DNA from: Cytophagales bacterium
GTDB lineage: Bacteria > Bacteroidota > Bacteroidia > Cytophagales > Spirosomataceae
Direction of reading: 5' to 3'
DNA: 43,539 bases
Assembly: GCA_013298215.1 (NCBI GenBank)
Contig: JAAFKE010000032.1
Location: 1-43,539 of the forward strand
How positions within the stretch are numbered: the stretch's first letter is position 1; each line of letters begins with the position of its first letter. Below, piece by piece: positions 33,277-42,497 of this stretch. The notes beneath the pieces are model-generated. The model saw nothing but the letters and a program-made list of their open reading frames with translations. It had not been told where the DNA came from and made no database searches. The position numbers and the translations under genes were made by a program.

Positions 33277-34235
33277 ACCTTCGCTGGTGCGCTCAGGCAC
33301 TGTTGCAGCATTTTTTCGTAGCCAGGGGCTTTTAGTTTTTTACCAATAAAAACAATCCTGCTCACGCGCTCTTCGCCTTCGGCCCAGTGCGGGCCGCCTT
33401 CGATCGATAGGTTTCGGCCAACCGACTGCACCACAATTTTCTGAGATTTGCCCGCCACACTCAAAATTCCCTTCATGCGGTAAACGCCCACGGCCTGAAA
33501 CACCAAAAAAGCAGTGAGGCGGTTGCTGAAAAGGTCAAGATCGAAGGCCTCGCTGAACCTAAAACTGAGCGAAACAATGTCGCCGTGTGCGTGGTGATGG
33601 TGGCGGTGTTCCGCAGTGGCTTGCATTGGCTCGGGCACGCGCGTGCGCTCGGTGGCAAAGGCTTCGGCGATGGGGTACTGGCCCTGGCTGCCGATTAGAA
33701 TTAGGGCAAACGGATTGATGCCTTCGAGAATGGTTTTGAGCTTGGGGAGGTAGTCGGGCGCAACGCCGTCGGTTTTGTTGATAATTATTACGTCGCTAAA
33801 CGAAATTTGTTTGATGGCCTCGGCGGTGTCGCGGAGTTGGTCTTCGAGTAATTGGGCATCTACGAGGCAGATAACCCTTTTTAGTTCGAAGGCACGCCCC
33901 ACCGAGGCATCGGCCAAAAAGGGCAGGGCCACCCCGGCGGGGTCGGCAATGCCCGTGGTTTCGATGATAAGCTCGCCGAAGGAGTCGCGGCGTTTGTGCA
34001 ACTCCGTCAAAATCTCGTACAGATTGTCGTTGAGCGTGCAACACAGGCAACCGTTGTTCATCTCGATGAGGTCGCCGTCGGAGCGGGTAATGAGCTCATT
34101 GTCAATATTTTCTTGGCCAAATTCGTTTTCGATGATGGCAAACTTGCGGTCTGATTGGTGCGCCAAAACGGCGTTTAAAAAGGTGGTTTTTCCCGCTCCG
34201 AGAAAGCCCGTTAAGATTGTAACTGGTTTTGGCAT
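33273..34235 (-). CDS. CobW/COG0523-family G3E GTPase (metal chaperone)
   Basis: A 320-residue G3E GTPase. Such proteins help insert or traffic metal ions (zinc, cobalt or others). The Walker A motif GFLGAGKT is at 10-17, and the metal-binding CLCC at 63-66 in NNGCLCCTL. ETTGIADP near 92-99 and the guanine-specificity NKTD (153-156) are intact. A His-rich segment, EHRHHHHAH (209-217), is a probable metal-binding loop before the C-terminal CobW_C domain (about 222-310). It is the promoter-proximal gene of a two-gene unit with miaA, to which it is joined by an ATGA overlap. Which metal it serves is unknown, and no cobalamin gene is nearby. Confidence 0.9.
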   Translation of the reverse strand: MPKPVTILTGFLGAGKTTFLNAVLAHQSDRKFAIIENEFGQENIDNELITRSDGDLIEMNNGCLCCTLNDNLYEILTELHKRRDSFGELIIETTGIADPAGVALPFLADASVGRAFELKRVICLVDAQLLEDQLRDTAEAIKQISFSDVIIINKTDGVAPDYLPKLKTILEGINPFALILIGSQGQYPIAEAFATERTRVPEPMQATAEHRHHHHAHGDIVSLSFRFSEAFDLDLFSNRLTAFLVFQAVGVYRMKGILSVAGKSQKIVVQSVGRNLSIEGGPHWAEGEERVSRIVFIGKKLKAPGYEKMLQQCLSAPAKV

Positions 34236-34380
34236 ATTGGTAGTTGGTGTAAATAATTACAAAGCACATCTGATAATGGCCTTGCTTTGACGGACTTCTC
34301 GTTTGCTAAAAGTAAAAAGAATCTTCAAAATTTCAAAGGTTCGTTCGCAGACTCCGTGGGTAGATTGTAAAGACAAAGCA

Positions 34381-35283
34381 ATGAAAGCAAAATATATAAA
34401 TCCATACACCGACTTCGGTTTCAAAAAGATATTTGGCGAGGAGGCCAGTAAGCCACAACTTATTGACTTCTTAAACTCGTTGTTGCCCGAAAAAAATAAA
34501 ATCGTTACGCTGACTTTTAAAAACAACGAGCAACTCGGAGCAACTGAGATAGACCGAAAGGCCATCGCTACGGCGACCCGTTATGACATTTATTGCGAAA
34601 ACGACAGGGGAGAAAGATTTATCGTAGAACTACAAAAAGCAAAGCAAAACTATTTTAAGGAGAGAACCATCTATTATTCAACCTTCCCAATCAGAGAGCA
34701 AGCCGAAAAAGGAGAATGGAAGGGTCCGACCCCTCGGTATAGCTTAACAGCCGTTTATTGCGTTGGAATTTTAGACTTTACTTTCGACGATTATGAAACT
34801 GAATCTGAACGAGGTGAGCATTTGCACACAATAAAACTCAAAAACCAACATGGCAAGGTATTCTACGATAAACTGAGTTATGTTTATTTGGAAATGCCCA
34901 ATTTTGCCAAAACGGAGACCGAATTAGAAACTCGTTTGGACAAGTGGCTGTATTTTATCAAACATTTGGAGGACTTCCAGGACATCCCAGCTATTTTTTC
35001 GGACGAAGTATTTGAACAAGCTTTTGAGAAAGCCGAACTATCAAAACTCGGGCAAACCGATCTTAACAAGTACGAAAATAGCTTAAAAGTTTACAGAGAT
35101 TATAAAAATACAATCGATACGGCTTTTGATGAGGGGAAGATTGAAGGAAAAATTGAAGGGAAGATTGAAGGGAAGATTGAAGGGAAAATCGAAATCGCTA
35201 AACAAGCAAAGCAAATGGGACTTTCGACCGCTGACATAGCAAAACTAACGGGACTATCAGAAGAAGAGATTAAGAAACTCTAA
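34381..35283 (+). CDS. Rpn-family recombination-promoting nuclease / PD-(D/E)XK transposase-like protein
   Basis: A 300-residue member of the Rpn/PD-(D/E)XK nuclease transposase family. The ATG at 34381 starts the family-typical MKAKYINPYTDFGFKKIFGEE; the frame is open 26 codons further but without conservation. The nuclease core shows Asp69 (TRYDIYC) and the ExQ pair Glu83-Gln85 (IVELQKA), the family's usual active-site variant. A helical region follows, then five tandem GKIE units (35134-35193) and a C-terminal AKQMGLSTADIAKLTGLSEEEIKKL resembling a DNA-binding helix pair. Such proteins promote recombination in E. coli and have been proposed to act in defence. The neighbour is a type IIG restriction gene. 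Confidence 0.85.
   Translation: MKAKYINPYTDFGFKKIFGEEASKPQLIDFLNSLLPEKNKIVTLTFKNNEQLGATEIDRKAIATATRYDIYCENDRGERFIVELQKAKQNYFKERTIYYSTFPIREQAEKGEWKGPTPRYSLTAVYCVGILDFTFDDYETESERGEHLHTIKLKNQHGKVFYDKLSYVYLEMPNFAKTETELETRLDKWLYFIKHLEDFQDIPAIFSDEVFEQAFEKAELSKLGQTDLNKYENSLKVYRDYKNTIDTAFDEGKIEGKIEGKIEGKIEGKIEIAKQAKQMGLSTADIAKLTGLSEEEIKKL
35134..35193 (+). repeat. Tandem 12-bp coding repeat (five GKIE units)
   Basis: Five consecutive 12-base units encode GKIE. Units 1, 3 and 4 are identical; the others differ by one to three synonymous bases. Because the period is a multiple of three, gain or loss of units keeps the frame and changes only the length of a charged helix before the C-terminal domain. 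Confidence 0.9.
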
Positions 35284-35314
35284 AAAAAGCCCTTTGCCCA
35301 ACACCGTCGCCCGC

Positions 35315-38300
35315 CTACACACCCTCCACAATCCTGATCTCCTCCTCCGTTAGCTCGTAGAGTGCGTATACCAATTGGTCGATTTGAGCTTCTAAATCTG
35401 ACGTGTCGGCTGATGGGTTTTGTTTCAGTGATATGATATTGTCATACAATTCAATAAACGGTTTCATTTCTTCTGCTTCAAGTTTTATTATAGGAATCGA
35501 ATCAAAATATTCACCAAACCATTTTATTCCATCAGTACCCCAAATAACAGAGCCAAGTTTAAAATAAAAAAAAGTTAATTTTGAATTTAATAGTGAGCAA
35601 TAATATTGCAAATTTTTACCAGTCGCAAATGAAGTACTATCAATTGAGTATTCCTTTTTAGTACTAATTGCAAATGAGTTGATCGAAGAAAGCCTTGTCC
35701 AAATAAGCTTCTCGTCTTCAAACGAATCGTAGTATGAACATTTTCTCAATTCAAACCATTTTTTCATTCCTTTGCTAGCTTCATATACATTCTCAAGTTC
35801 TTTCTTGTTCTCAAGTAAGTAATCGTAAATGTCTGGATAATCCCTTATATTGACTCCTGTTTTCGTAAGTATAATGTAGTTATTGAAGTTTTTTACTTCA
35901 TATCTTTTAATTTCAGCACCTTTCAAAACTGGTTTGATAATCTCAGAGTTTTTTAAATTCTTAGAAATTAATTTATCTCCAACTTCTTTAGGGATTATAA
36001 AAATACTGTTTGCTCCTGTTGTAACTCCCCTATTGATTTTAATATCATCAACTTGTGAAAGTGAAATTGATTTACTTCTAATTTTATATTTTAAATCAAG
36101 TATTTTGTTGTCACCGAAAACCCACTGCTCTTCACCAAAATATTTCTGATTTGTGTTACTGTTTAAATTTAGAGAAGATGTTCCAAGTGCTTGAGCTAAT
36201 TTAAGATCATTGAGTTGAATTGCGGTGAACTTATTATCATCTTTTGCAAGCTCTTTTGTCAAAGAAATAATTATAGTGCCAACATTTGCCTCATCAAATA
36301 TATCAACATTGTTGAAATTAATTAGGGCGAGTAAATTAAAATTAGACAAAAACCCTCTTGTACTTAAACCATAATTTGTATTACAAAAACGGTTTGATGT
36401 TATAAATGATAAAACCGCATTTTGTCTTAAGATTTCAATGGATTTTTCAAAAAATAGTGAGTAAATATCACCTGTTCTTTCAAATACTTTGAACGATTTA
36501 AAATAATCGCTATTGCTAAATCCGCTGTACTGAATTTGAATATACGGCGGGTTCCCAATCACTACGTCGAAACCCACAAAATCGCCATCGTCGTTTAGCA
36601 CTTCGGGAAACTCGAAGCGCCACTCAAAGGCATTTTCGTAGATTTTGTTGGTTTTTATCTCTTCAATTTCGGCTTCAAGTTTTTTGGTTTCTTCGGTTAG
36701 TTGAGCTACTTTTTTGTTCCAATCGGCTTTTCCCTTTTTGCCCATTTCAAAAATTTGGGTCTGCATGGTCTCTTTAAACAATTCGCCCGAAAGTTTGCGC
36801 AACTTCTTGACTTTGGGGTCACTATTAGAAATTTTACTCCTAAAATCGGCTTTAATGTCGGCAATGAGCCGTTCCATTTCTCTTTTTTGTTCCTTGCTTT
36901 CAGCGTTTCGGTAGGTATCAACGGCAATCCGGTACGTATCAATGCTCCATTTTCCCTTGCTTTTTGCCAATGCTTGGCTCAAATCAGCGTCAATCGCAAA
37001 ACGGCTCACCAACGAGTTGCCGCATTTTATGTTGATGTCGATGTTGGGGAGCGTTTGAAGCCCCCCAACCGCTACGGCGGCCCGGGCCAAAGGGGGAGTA
37101 TTGGAAACTCCCCCTCTGGGGGCGGGGGGGCTCTGGCAGTAATAGGCGTTTTTCAAAAGTTCAATCCACAGGCGCAAACGGCAAATTTTCACCGAGTTGG
37201 GGTTAATGTCCACCCCAAAAAGGCAATTTTCGATAATGGTCTGCTTCTCATGAAAAAGCGTTTCTTGCACGCGCTGGCTTTCTTTGCTGGTTGGGTTGTA
37301 GTCAAACAACTCGCCGTCCTCGTCCGTCACCACCAGTTCGTCGTTCACCACCTCCACCTCGTAGCGGTGCAGCGATTTTCCTTCTCGATCGGCTAAAATC
37401 TTCAAATCGTTTTTTACGGCAATCATTTCATTGAGCGCCGACACCAAAAAGTGCCCCGAACCCACGGCGGGGTCGCAAATTTTGATGCTATTGATTATTT
37501 CATTGGCTTTCTTTCTGGAAATTTTTTGAGGAATCAGTTCATATATATCTTCAATCGTGCCAATCTTACAATCAGGAAAATCCTGGTCAAACTTCTGCAC
37601 CACCGCTTTGCGAATCGTTTCGCGGCACATGTACATCGTAATGAACCCTGGCGTAAAAAACGACCCGTCTTTATAGCCGTTTATTTTTTCAAAAATCAAA
37701 CCCAGCACCGACGCGTTTATCAACGATTTGTTTTCTTCCTGGATCTCTTCCGAGCCCTCGCTGGCAAAGTCGTAGGCGTTCAGAAACTCAAACAAATAGG
37801 CCAGCGTGTTCAAATTTCCCGTTCGCCGCTTGCCCTGGTCGTTTTTGAGCACCGTACCCGCAACCACAGGAATCGTTTTGTCGTCTTTCAAGTTGCTGAT
37901 AAACAGCATTGTTTGTTCCATTTCGGTGGGCTCAAACAGCGAACTGTTTAGGTACGGCACTTTTTCAAAGGCGCGTTTCACGTCCTGGTTTCGGTCGTCG
38001 TATTTGCGCGCCAACACCTGAAAAAACAAACCGTTCAGGTCGTCATAGTTCCTTATTTTGTCAATGTTCAGGAACGAGTACGCAGGGTCGCCTTTGTGGT
38101 AGGTAATGAGTTGGGCCTCCAACAGTTTGAGAAACAAAATTCGGTTTATCCAGGTAATGCTCAGTTCGAGCCCGACAGTAAACAGGCGTTCTTGCTGCGT
38201 GCTTCCGTATTGGCTGGGTCGGTCGAGGCGGTTTATTTTGTCCAAACTGTCGAGCTGAATAATGGCATCCTCCAAAATACTCCCCGAATTTCGCTCGCCC

Positions 38301-39130
38301 TCTTTGTTGCGTTCGATCAGTTTTTTGCCCCCGTCTTTGGTTTCGGTCAGGCCAATAATGTGGAGCAACTCGCTGTAAAAACGTTTGTCGAGGCTGTTGC
38401 TATCGTTGGCAAAGGGCAGTTTTAGCAAGTGCTCGGGCGACAGAATTTTGAAAAGCGCAATCAGCAAATTATCGTCGGCCTTGTCGGCGTTGCGCAGTGG
38501 GTTTTGGTAGTCTTGCAGGTTAAAGTACGTAAACTCAATCTCCGTTTGCAGGCTGGCAATGTAAGGTTCGGCAATTTGTTTGTAGAAAAACTCGGTGCTG
38601 GTGTCGGCCAACCGCCTGCCTTCAAAGTCAGTAAATTGCTTGACAAAGTTTTTGTTTTGGGCAAAAAGTCGCTCAAAAACCGTCGCGTCAAAAATAAACC
38701 ATTCGTTTACGTTGGTGGCTATGAGTTGTTTTACTTCGAGGTTTTTGTGGGTAATCCGCTCCCGCAAATAATACAGCACCAATTCGTGAAACGCCTTAAC
38801 GTTCAGTTTTTTGATACTCATCATGTCCGATTTTTCGCTCGGTCTTTTGGTTTCAATAATTACTCCAACCGCGCTGCTTGCGTTGTTGCCAACGTGAATA
38901 ACAAGGTCGTTTCGGCCTTTGGTATTGATAAAATGGTTTGGATCGTAGTACGTTTTCTTTAAAAAGTCGATGACCAAATTTTTATGAAACTCCTCCGATT
39001 CGAGATCGTTAATGCCGTCGAGCAGTTGGATGAGGTTCGTCTTGAAAGCCTCAATTTCGGTTCGGTTGGGCTTTACTTTCAAAAAGGCTTTGTTGAGTGC
39101 CTTTCTTGGTTTCAACGGTTTTATTTCCAT
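35315..39130 (-). CDS. Type IIG restriction-modification enzyme (Eco57I-like, fused nuclease and N6-adenine methyltransferase)
   Basis: A 1271-residue single-chain restriction-modification protein. The N-terminal part has a PD-(D/E)XK pattern with Asp75 (NDLVIHV) and Glu93/Lys95 (IIETK). A long helical region leads to the methyltransferase: the SAM-binding motif DPAVGSGHF is near residue 550 and the catalytic NPPY near 858 (GNPPYIQIQ), which indicates N6-adenine methylation. The C-terminal 300 residues form the likely target-recognition region. A GC-rich 74-base repeat adds a Pro/Ala/Gly-rich insert near 665-690 without breaking the frame. The C-terminal third is visibly more AT-rich than the rest. 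It lies beside the Rpn gene, convergent with a 31-base gap. The recognition sequence is unknown. Confidence 0.88.
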   Translation of the reverse strand: MEIKPLKPRKALNKAFLKVKPNRTEIEAFKTNLIQLLDGINDLESEEFHKNLVIDFLKKTYYDPNHFINTKGRNDLVIHVGNNASSAVGVIIETKRPSEKSDMMSIKKLNVKAFHELVLYYLRERITHKNLEVKQLIATNVNEWFIFDATVFERLFAQNKNFVKQFTDFEGRRLADTSTEFFYKQIAEPYIASLQTEIEFTYFNLQDYQNPLRNADKADDNLLIALFKILSPEHLLKLPFANDSNSLDKRFYSELLHIIGLTETKDGGKKLIERNKEGERNSGSILEDAIIQLDSLDKINRLDRPSQYGSTQQERLFTVGLELSITWINRILFLKLLEAQLITYHKGDPAYSFLNIDKIRNYDDLNGLFFQVLARKYDDRNQDVKRAFEKVPYLNSSLFEPTEMEQTMLFISNLKDDKTIPVVAGTVLKNDQGKRRTGNLNTLAYLFEFLNAYDFASEGSEEIQEENKSLINASVLGLIFEKINGYKDGSFFTPGFITMYMCRETIRKAVVQKFDQDFPDCKIGTIEDIYELIPQKISRKKANEIINSIKICDPAVGSGHFLVSALNEMIAVKNDLKILADREGKSLHRYEVEVVNDELVVTDEDGELFDYNPTSKESQRVQETLFHEKQTIIENCLFGVDINPNSVKICRLRLWIELLKNAYYCQSPPAPRGGVSNTPPLARAAVAVGGLQTLPNIDINIKCGNSLVSRFAIDADLSQALAKSKGKWSIDTYRIAVDTYRNAESKEQKREMERLIADIKADFRSKISNSDPKVKKLRKLSGELFKETMQTQIFEMGKKGKADWNKKVAQLTEETKKLEAEIEEIKTNKIYENAFEWRFEFPEVLNDDGDFVGFDVVIGNPPYIQIQYSGFSNSDYFKSFKVFERTGDIYSLFFEKSIEILRQNAVLSFITSNRFCNTNYGLSTRGFLSNFNLLALINFNNVDIFDEANVGTIIISLTKELAKDDNKFTAIQLNDLKLAQALGTSSLNLNSNTNQKYFGEEQWVFGDNKILDLKYKIRSKSISLSQVDDIKINRGVTTGANSIFIIPKEVGDKLISKNLKNSEIIKPVLKGAEIKRYEVKNFNNYIILTKTGVNIRDYPDIYDYLLENKKELENVYEASKGMKKWFELRKCSYYDSFEDEKLIWTRLSSINSFAISTKKEYSIDSTSFATGKNLQYYCSLLNSKLTFFYFKLGSVIWGTDGIKWFGEYFDSIPIIKLEAEEMKPFIELYDNIISLKQNPSADTSDLEAQIDQLVYALYELTEEEIRIVEGV
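37059..37132. repeat. GC-rich palindromic repeat inserted in frame in the type IIG gene
   Basis: The element has outer arms AGCCCCCC (37059-37066) and GGGGGGCT (37125-37132) and an inner perfect 9-bp stem AGGGGGAGT/ACTCCCCCT (37091-37099, 37107-37115). Its GC-rich composition contrasts with the flanks. Similar C-run/G-run palindromes are dispersed between genes in many Bacteroidota. Here it lies within a coding region and is translated. Confidence 0.75.
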
Positions 39131-39316
39131 GTACCCCTGGTAGGTTTATTTGTGGGCTGCTAAGGTACTTTTTAATGTCCAAAAACCCGTCGTACCGCCG
39201 CCTCATCCCCAAAATATTCTCTGAACGACGGTAGAACAACCGAAAAAGTGACTCGAAATACTACTCCAACCACCCCCAAAACTAAAGAAAACAAGCCAGA
39301 ACTCTCCCAATATATT

Positions 39317-39348
39317 TTTGGCAAAACAGCGGCCTTTATTTATATTTG
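39317..39348 (+). promoter_or_regulatory. Bacteroidetes-type promoter of the BNR/VPS10-like gene
   Basis: TTTG (39317-39320), a 20-base spacer and TATATTTG (39341-39348) match the consensus fully, about 72 bases before the ATG at 39421. The rest of the 290-base gap upstream (39131-39316) shows no gene. Confidence 0.75.
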
Positions 39349-39420
39349 TTCGGAAGTACCTTCGGTGATTCCCAAAACTGAAGACTCCCCCATCCACAAA
39401 ACATTACGCGTTCGATACCC

Positions 39421-42400
39421 ATGAAAATCAGATTATCCATGAAAAAAAGCTACTCCCTACTCGTCGTATTGCTGACCTGGCACGGCGTTTTTGCCCAAAA
39501 ACAACCGAAAAAAAACCTTGAAAACATTCCCGCCGCCCAAGAAATAGCCCCCACGAGCGCCTCCGAAAGGCTAGCGGGTTTTGAGGAACGAAAGAAAATG
39601 GAGGCCGCTTCGCTGGTCAAAAACGTGGCGTTCAGGAACGTGGGACCCACAGTGATGGGCGGCCGCGTGGTAGATATTGAGGTGAACCCCGCCAACACCA
39701 ACGAGTTTTACGTGGCCTACGCCAGCGGCGGCCTCTGGAAAACCGAAAACAACGGCAATTCTTTTGTGCCCGTATTCGACAATGAGGCCGTGATGACCAT
39801 CGGCGACGTGGCCGTAGATTGGCGCACCCAAACGCTGTGGGTGGGCACGGGCGAGAACAACTCGAGTCGCTCGTCGTATGCGGGCGTGGGCATCTACAAA
39901 AGCACCGACAACGGCAAAACGTGGCAACACCTACCTGGCTTAGACGACACCCACCACATTGGCGCGTTGGTGCTACACCCCACCGATGCCAACGTGGCTT
40001 GGGTGGCGGCGGTGGGGCATTTGTACTCTGCCAACGCCCAGCGGGGGATATTTAAAACCACCGACGGCGGCAAGACCTGGAAAAACACCCTTTTTATTGA
40101 CACCCAAACGGGGGCAATTGCCCTGAAAGCCGACCCGACCAACCCCCAAATTTTGTACGCTGCCACCTGGCACAAACAACGCCGCGCCTGGAACTTTGTG
40201 GAGGGCGGTGGCACGTCGGGCATTCATAAAAGCACCGACGGCGGCCAAACTTGGCAATTAATATCGGCCACGGGCAGTGGTTTTCCGCAGGGCGAGGGAG
40301 TGGGGCGCATCGGGCTGGCCATCTACGACAAAAACCCGCAAATTGTTTACGCCATTGTGGACAACTCTAACACCAAACCAAAGAAAAACGACAGCCCCGA
40401 GGCCAACAAACTCAGCAAGGCGCAGTTGGAGCGGCTGTCGAAAGACGACTTTTTGAAATTGACCGATGCCACCCTCAACGAATACGTAGAAACCAACGGT
40501 TTTGCCGATAAATACACCGCCAAAAAACTGAAAGAAATGGTGGCTGGCGGCAAAATTACGCCCCTTGATATACTCAACCACACCGACGATGCCAACAGCC
40601 GCCTCTTTAGCAAGCCCATTGTGGGGGCTGAGTTGTACCGCTCCGAAAACGGCGGACAGACCTGGCAGCGCACCACCAACGAACCCCTCGAAAACTTGCA
40701 TTATACGTATGGGTATTATTTTGGACAAGTTTGGGTGGCTCCCCAAAACGACAAAAAGGTGGTGATTGCGGGCGTTCCGATGCTCAAATCGGAGGATGCG
40801 GGCAAGACTTGGCGGAGCATGGACGGCGACGATATGCAGGGCAACGTCCACGCCGACCACCACGCCTGCTGGTTTGACCCCGCCAACGCCAACCATTTTA
40901 TGATTGGCAACGACGGAGGCATAAACATTACGTATGACAACGGCGCCACCTGGGCCAAAGCCAATACGCCCGCTGTGGGTCAGTTTTATTACGTAAACAC
41001 CGACAACGCCAAGCCTTACAACATCTACGGCGGCCTGCAAGACAACGGCGTTTGGGTTGGCCCAAGCACCTATCGGGCAGGCTACGGGTGGTACGGGCGC
41101 GGCCAGTATCCCTACAAAATGCTCCTCGGCGGCGACGGAATGCAGGTGCAAATTGACCCGCGCGACAACGCTACGGTTTACACGGGTTTTCAGTTTGGCA
41201 ATTATTTTAGGATCAACAAAACAACGGGCGAAAGCCGCGCATTGGTTGTGCCCGAAGAGCTCGGAGAGGCCAAACTACGCTGGAACTGGATGTCGCCAAT
41301 TTTAATATCTAAGCACAACCCCGATATTATCTATTTTGCCTCCAACCGCTTTCACCGAAGCATGAACAAAGGCGATGATTTTAAAACGCTCTCGGCCGAT
41401 TTGACCAACGGGCCAAAGCAGGGAGACGTGGCCTTCGGAACGGTGACGACGATTGACGAATCGGCACTGAAATTTGGGTTGCTCTACGCTGGAACCGACG
41501 ATGGACTGCTGCACATGAGCCAGGATGGTGGTTATAATTGGTCGAACGTGTCGGCGGGCTTGCCAAAAAACTTGTGGGTGGTGCGCGTTGTGGCATCTAA
41601 CCACCAAGAGGGCACGGTCTATGTGGCCCTGAACGGCTACCGCGACGACCATTTCAAAGCCTACGTTTTTGCCTCGACAAACTACGGAAAAACGTGGCGG
41701 AGTATCAGCGCCAACCTGCCCGACGAACCCGTGAACGTGGTAAAAGAAGACCCAAAAAATGCCGATGTTATCTACGTCGGCACCGACCACGGCCTGTACG
41801 TGAGTTTGAACCAAGGAACAAGCTACCAAAAAATGTCTAACGGCCTGCCCGCCGTGGCTGTTCACGATGTGGTTGTGCATCCGCGCGACAACGAGCTGGT
41901 GGTGGGCACGCACGGGCGGTCTATCTACGTGGGCAACGTGGAGCACCTCCAACAAATGACCGACTCGCTGTTGGCCAAAGAACTGCACTGGTTTGCGCCC
42001 AAGAGCACCACCGCCAGTTTGGCCTGGGGCCGCCTCCGCGACAAGTACCGCAAAGCTCCCGAGTGGAAAACCGAGTTTACCTATTACACCAAAACAGCTG
42101 GCAACGTCACTGTTAAGCTATTGGCCAATAACAATTTAACACTTAAAACCTGGAGCGCCGCCGCCAACGCGGGCCTGAATTATCTCGCCTACGATTTTTC
42201 GGTAGATACAACCGTTGCCCGAGATTACGAGAAATATTTGAACGAATCTCGCAAAAAAGACGAGCGCGAAATTGCCCTCAAAATAGCCGACGACCAAAAA
42301 ATGTACATTGCACCAGGTACGTACAAATTGGTTTTAGAAAATAGCAGTGGCACCAAAACCACGGTGGCCTTTGAGGTGAAAGCCCCCGAACGCCGCCCGC

Positions 42401-42477
42401 GCCGAACGGTGGCTTTTGCTGGCCCAGACGACCTGGAAGAATGGCGCGAGGAAAATGAGGAGGAAGAAAAAAAATAA
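39421..42477 (+). CDS. Secreted BNR/VPS10-type beta-propeller protein (glycosyl hydrolase-like)
   Basis: A 1018-residue exported protein. The signal peptide spans about residues 1-26 (MKKSYSLLVVLLTWHGVFAQ after a six-residue leader; the second ATG at 39439 is an alternative start). The body is a large beta-propeller built from BNR/Asp-box repeats such as TDNGKTW, TDGGKTW, TDGGQTW, ENGGQTW, EDAGKTW, YDNGATW and NYGKTW, as in sialidases and sortilin/VPS10 proteins. A charged helical insertion (about 320-380) interrupts the propeller. The last 150 residues form a beta-rich domain and an acidic tail. Asp boxes are structural, so the family name glycosyl hydrolase does not prove activity. A full promoter precedes it; the next gene starts 20 bases after. 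Confidence 0.85.
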   Translation: MKIRLSMKKSYSLLVVLLTWHGVFAQKQPKKNLENIPAAQEIAPTSASERLAGFEERKKMEAASLVKNVAFRNVGPTVMGGRVVDIEVNPANTNEFYVAYASGGLWKTENNGNSFVPVFDNEAVMTIGDVAVDWRTQTLWVGTGENNSSRSSYAGVGIYKSTDNGKTWQHLPGLDDTHHIGALVLHPTDANVAWVAAVGHLYSANAQRGIFKTTDGGKTWKNTLFIDTQTGAIALKADPTNPQILYAATWHKQRRAWNFVEGGGTSGIHKSTDGGQTWQLISATGSGFPQGEGVGRIGLAIYDKNPQIVYAIVDNSNTKPKKNDSPEANKLSKAQLERLSKDDFLKLTDATLNEYVETNGFADKYTAKKLKEMVAGGKITPLDILNHTDDANSRLFSKPIVGAELYRSENGGQTWQRTTNEPLENLHYTYGYYFGQVWVAPQNDKKVVIAGVPMLKSEDAGKTWRSMDGDDMQGNVHADHHACWFDPANANHFMIGNDGGINITYDNGATWAKANTPAVGQFYYVNTDNAKPYNIYGGLQDNGVWVGPSTYRAGYGWYGRGQYPYKMLLGGDGMQVQIDPRDNATVYTGFQFGNYFRINKTTGESRALVVPEELGEAKLRWNWMSPILISKHNPDIIYFASNRFHRSMNKGDDFKTLSADLTNGPKQGDVAFGTVTTIDESALKFGLLYAGTDDGLLHMSQDGGYNWSNVSAGLPKNLWVVRVVASNHQEGTVYVALNGYRDDHFKAYVFASTNYGKTWRSISANLPDEPVNVVKEDPKNADVIYVGTDHGLYVSLNQGTSYQKMSNGLPAVAVHDVVVHPRDNELVVGTHGRSIYVGNVEHLQQMTDSLLAKELHWFAPKSTTASLAWGRLRDKYRKAPEWKTEFTYYTKTAGNVTVKLLANNNLTLKTWSAAANAGLNYLAYDFSVDTTVARDYEKYLNESRKKDEREIALKIADDQKMYIAPGTYKLVLENSSGTKTTVAFEVKAPERRPRRTVAFAGPDDLEEWREENEEEEKK

Positions 42478-42497
42478 ACTCAAAACAACAAAACGCA

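Noticed and set aside
34303-34380. An upstream in-frame start adding 26 residues to the Rpn protein
   Set aside because: The family-typical N-terminus begins at 34381, and the extra residues show no conservation-like features.
37059-37132. Frameshift or pseudogene at the repeat inside the type IIG gene
   Set aside because: The frame is continuous through the element, and both flanking conserved segments are in the same frame.
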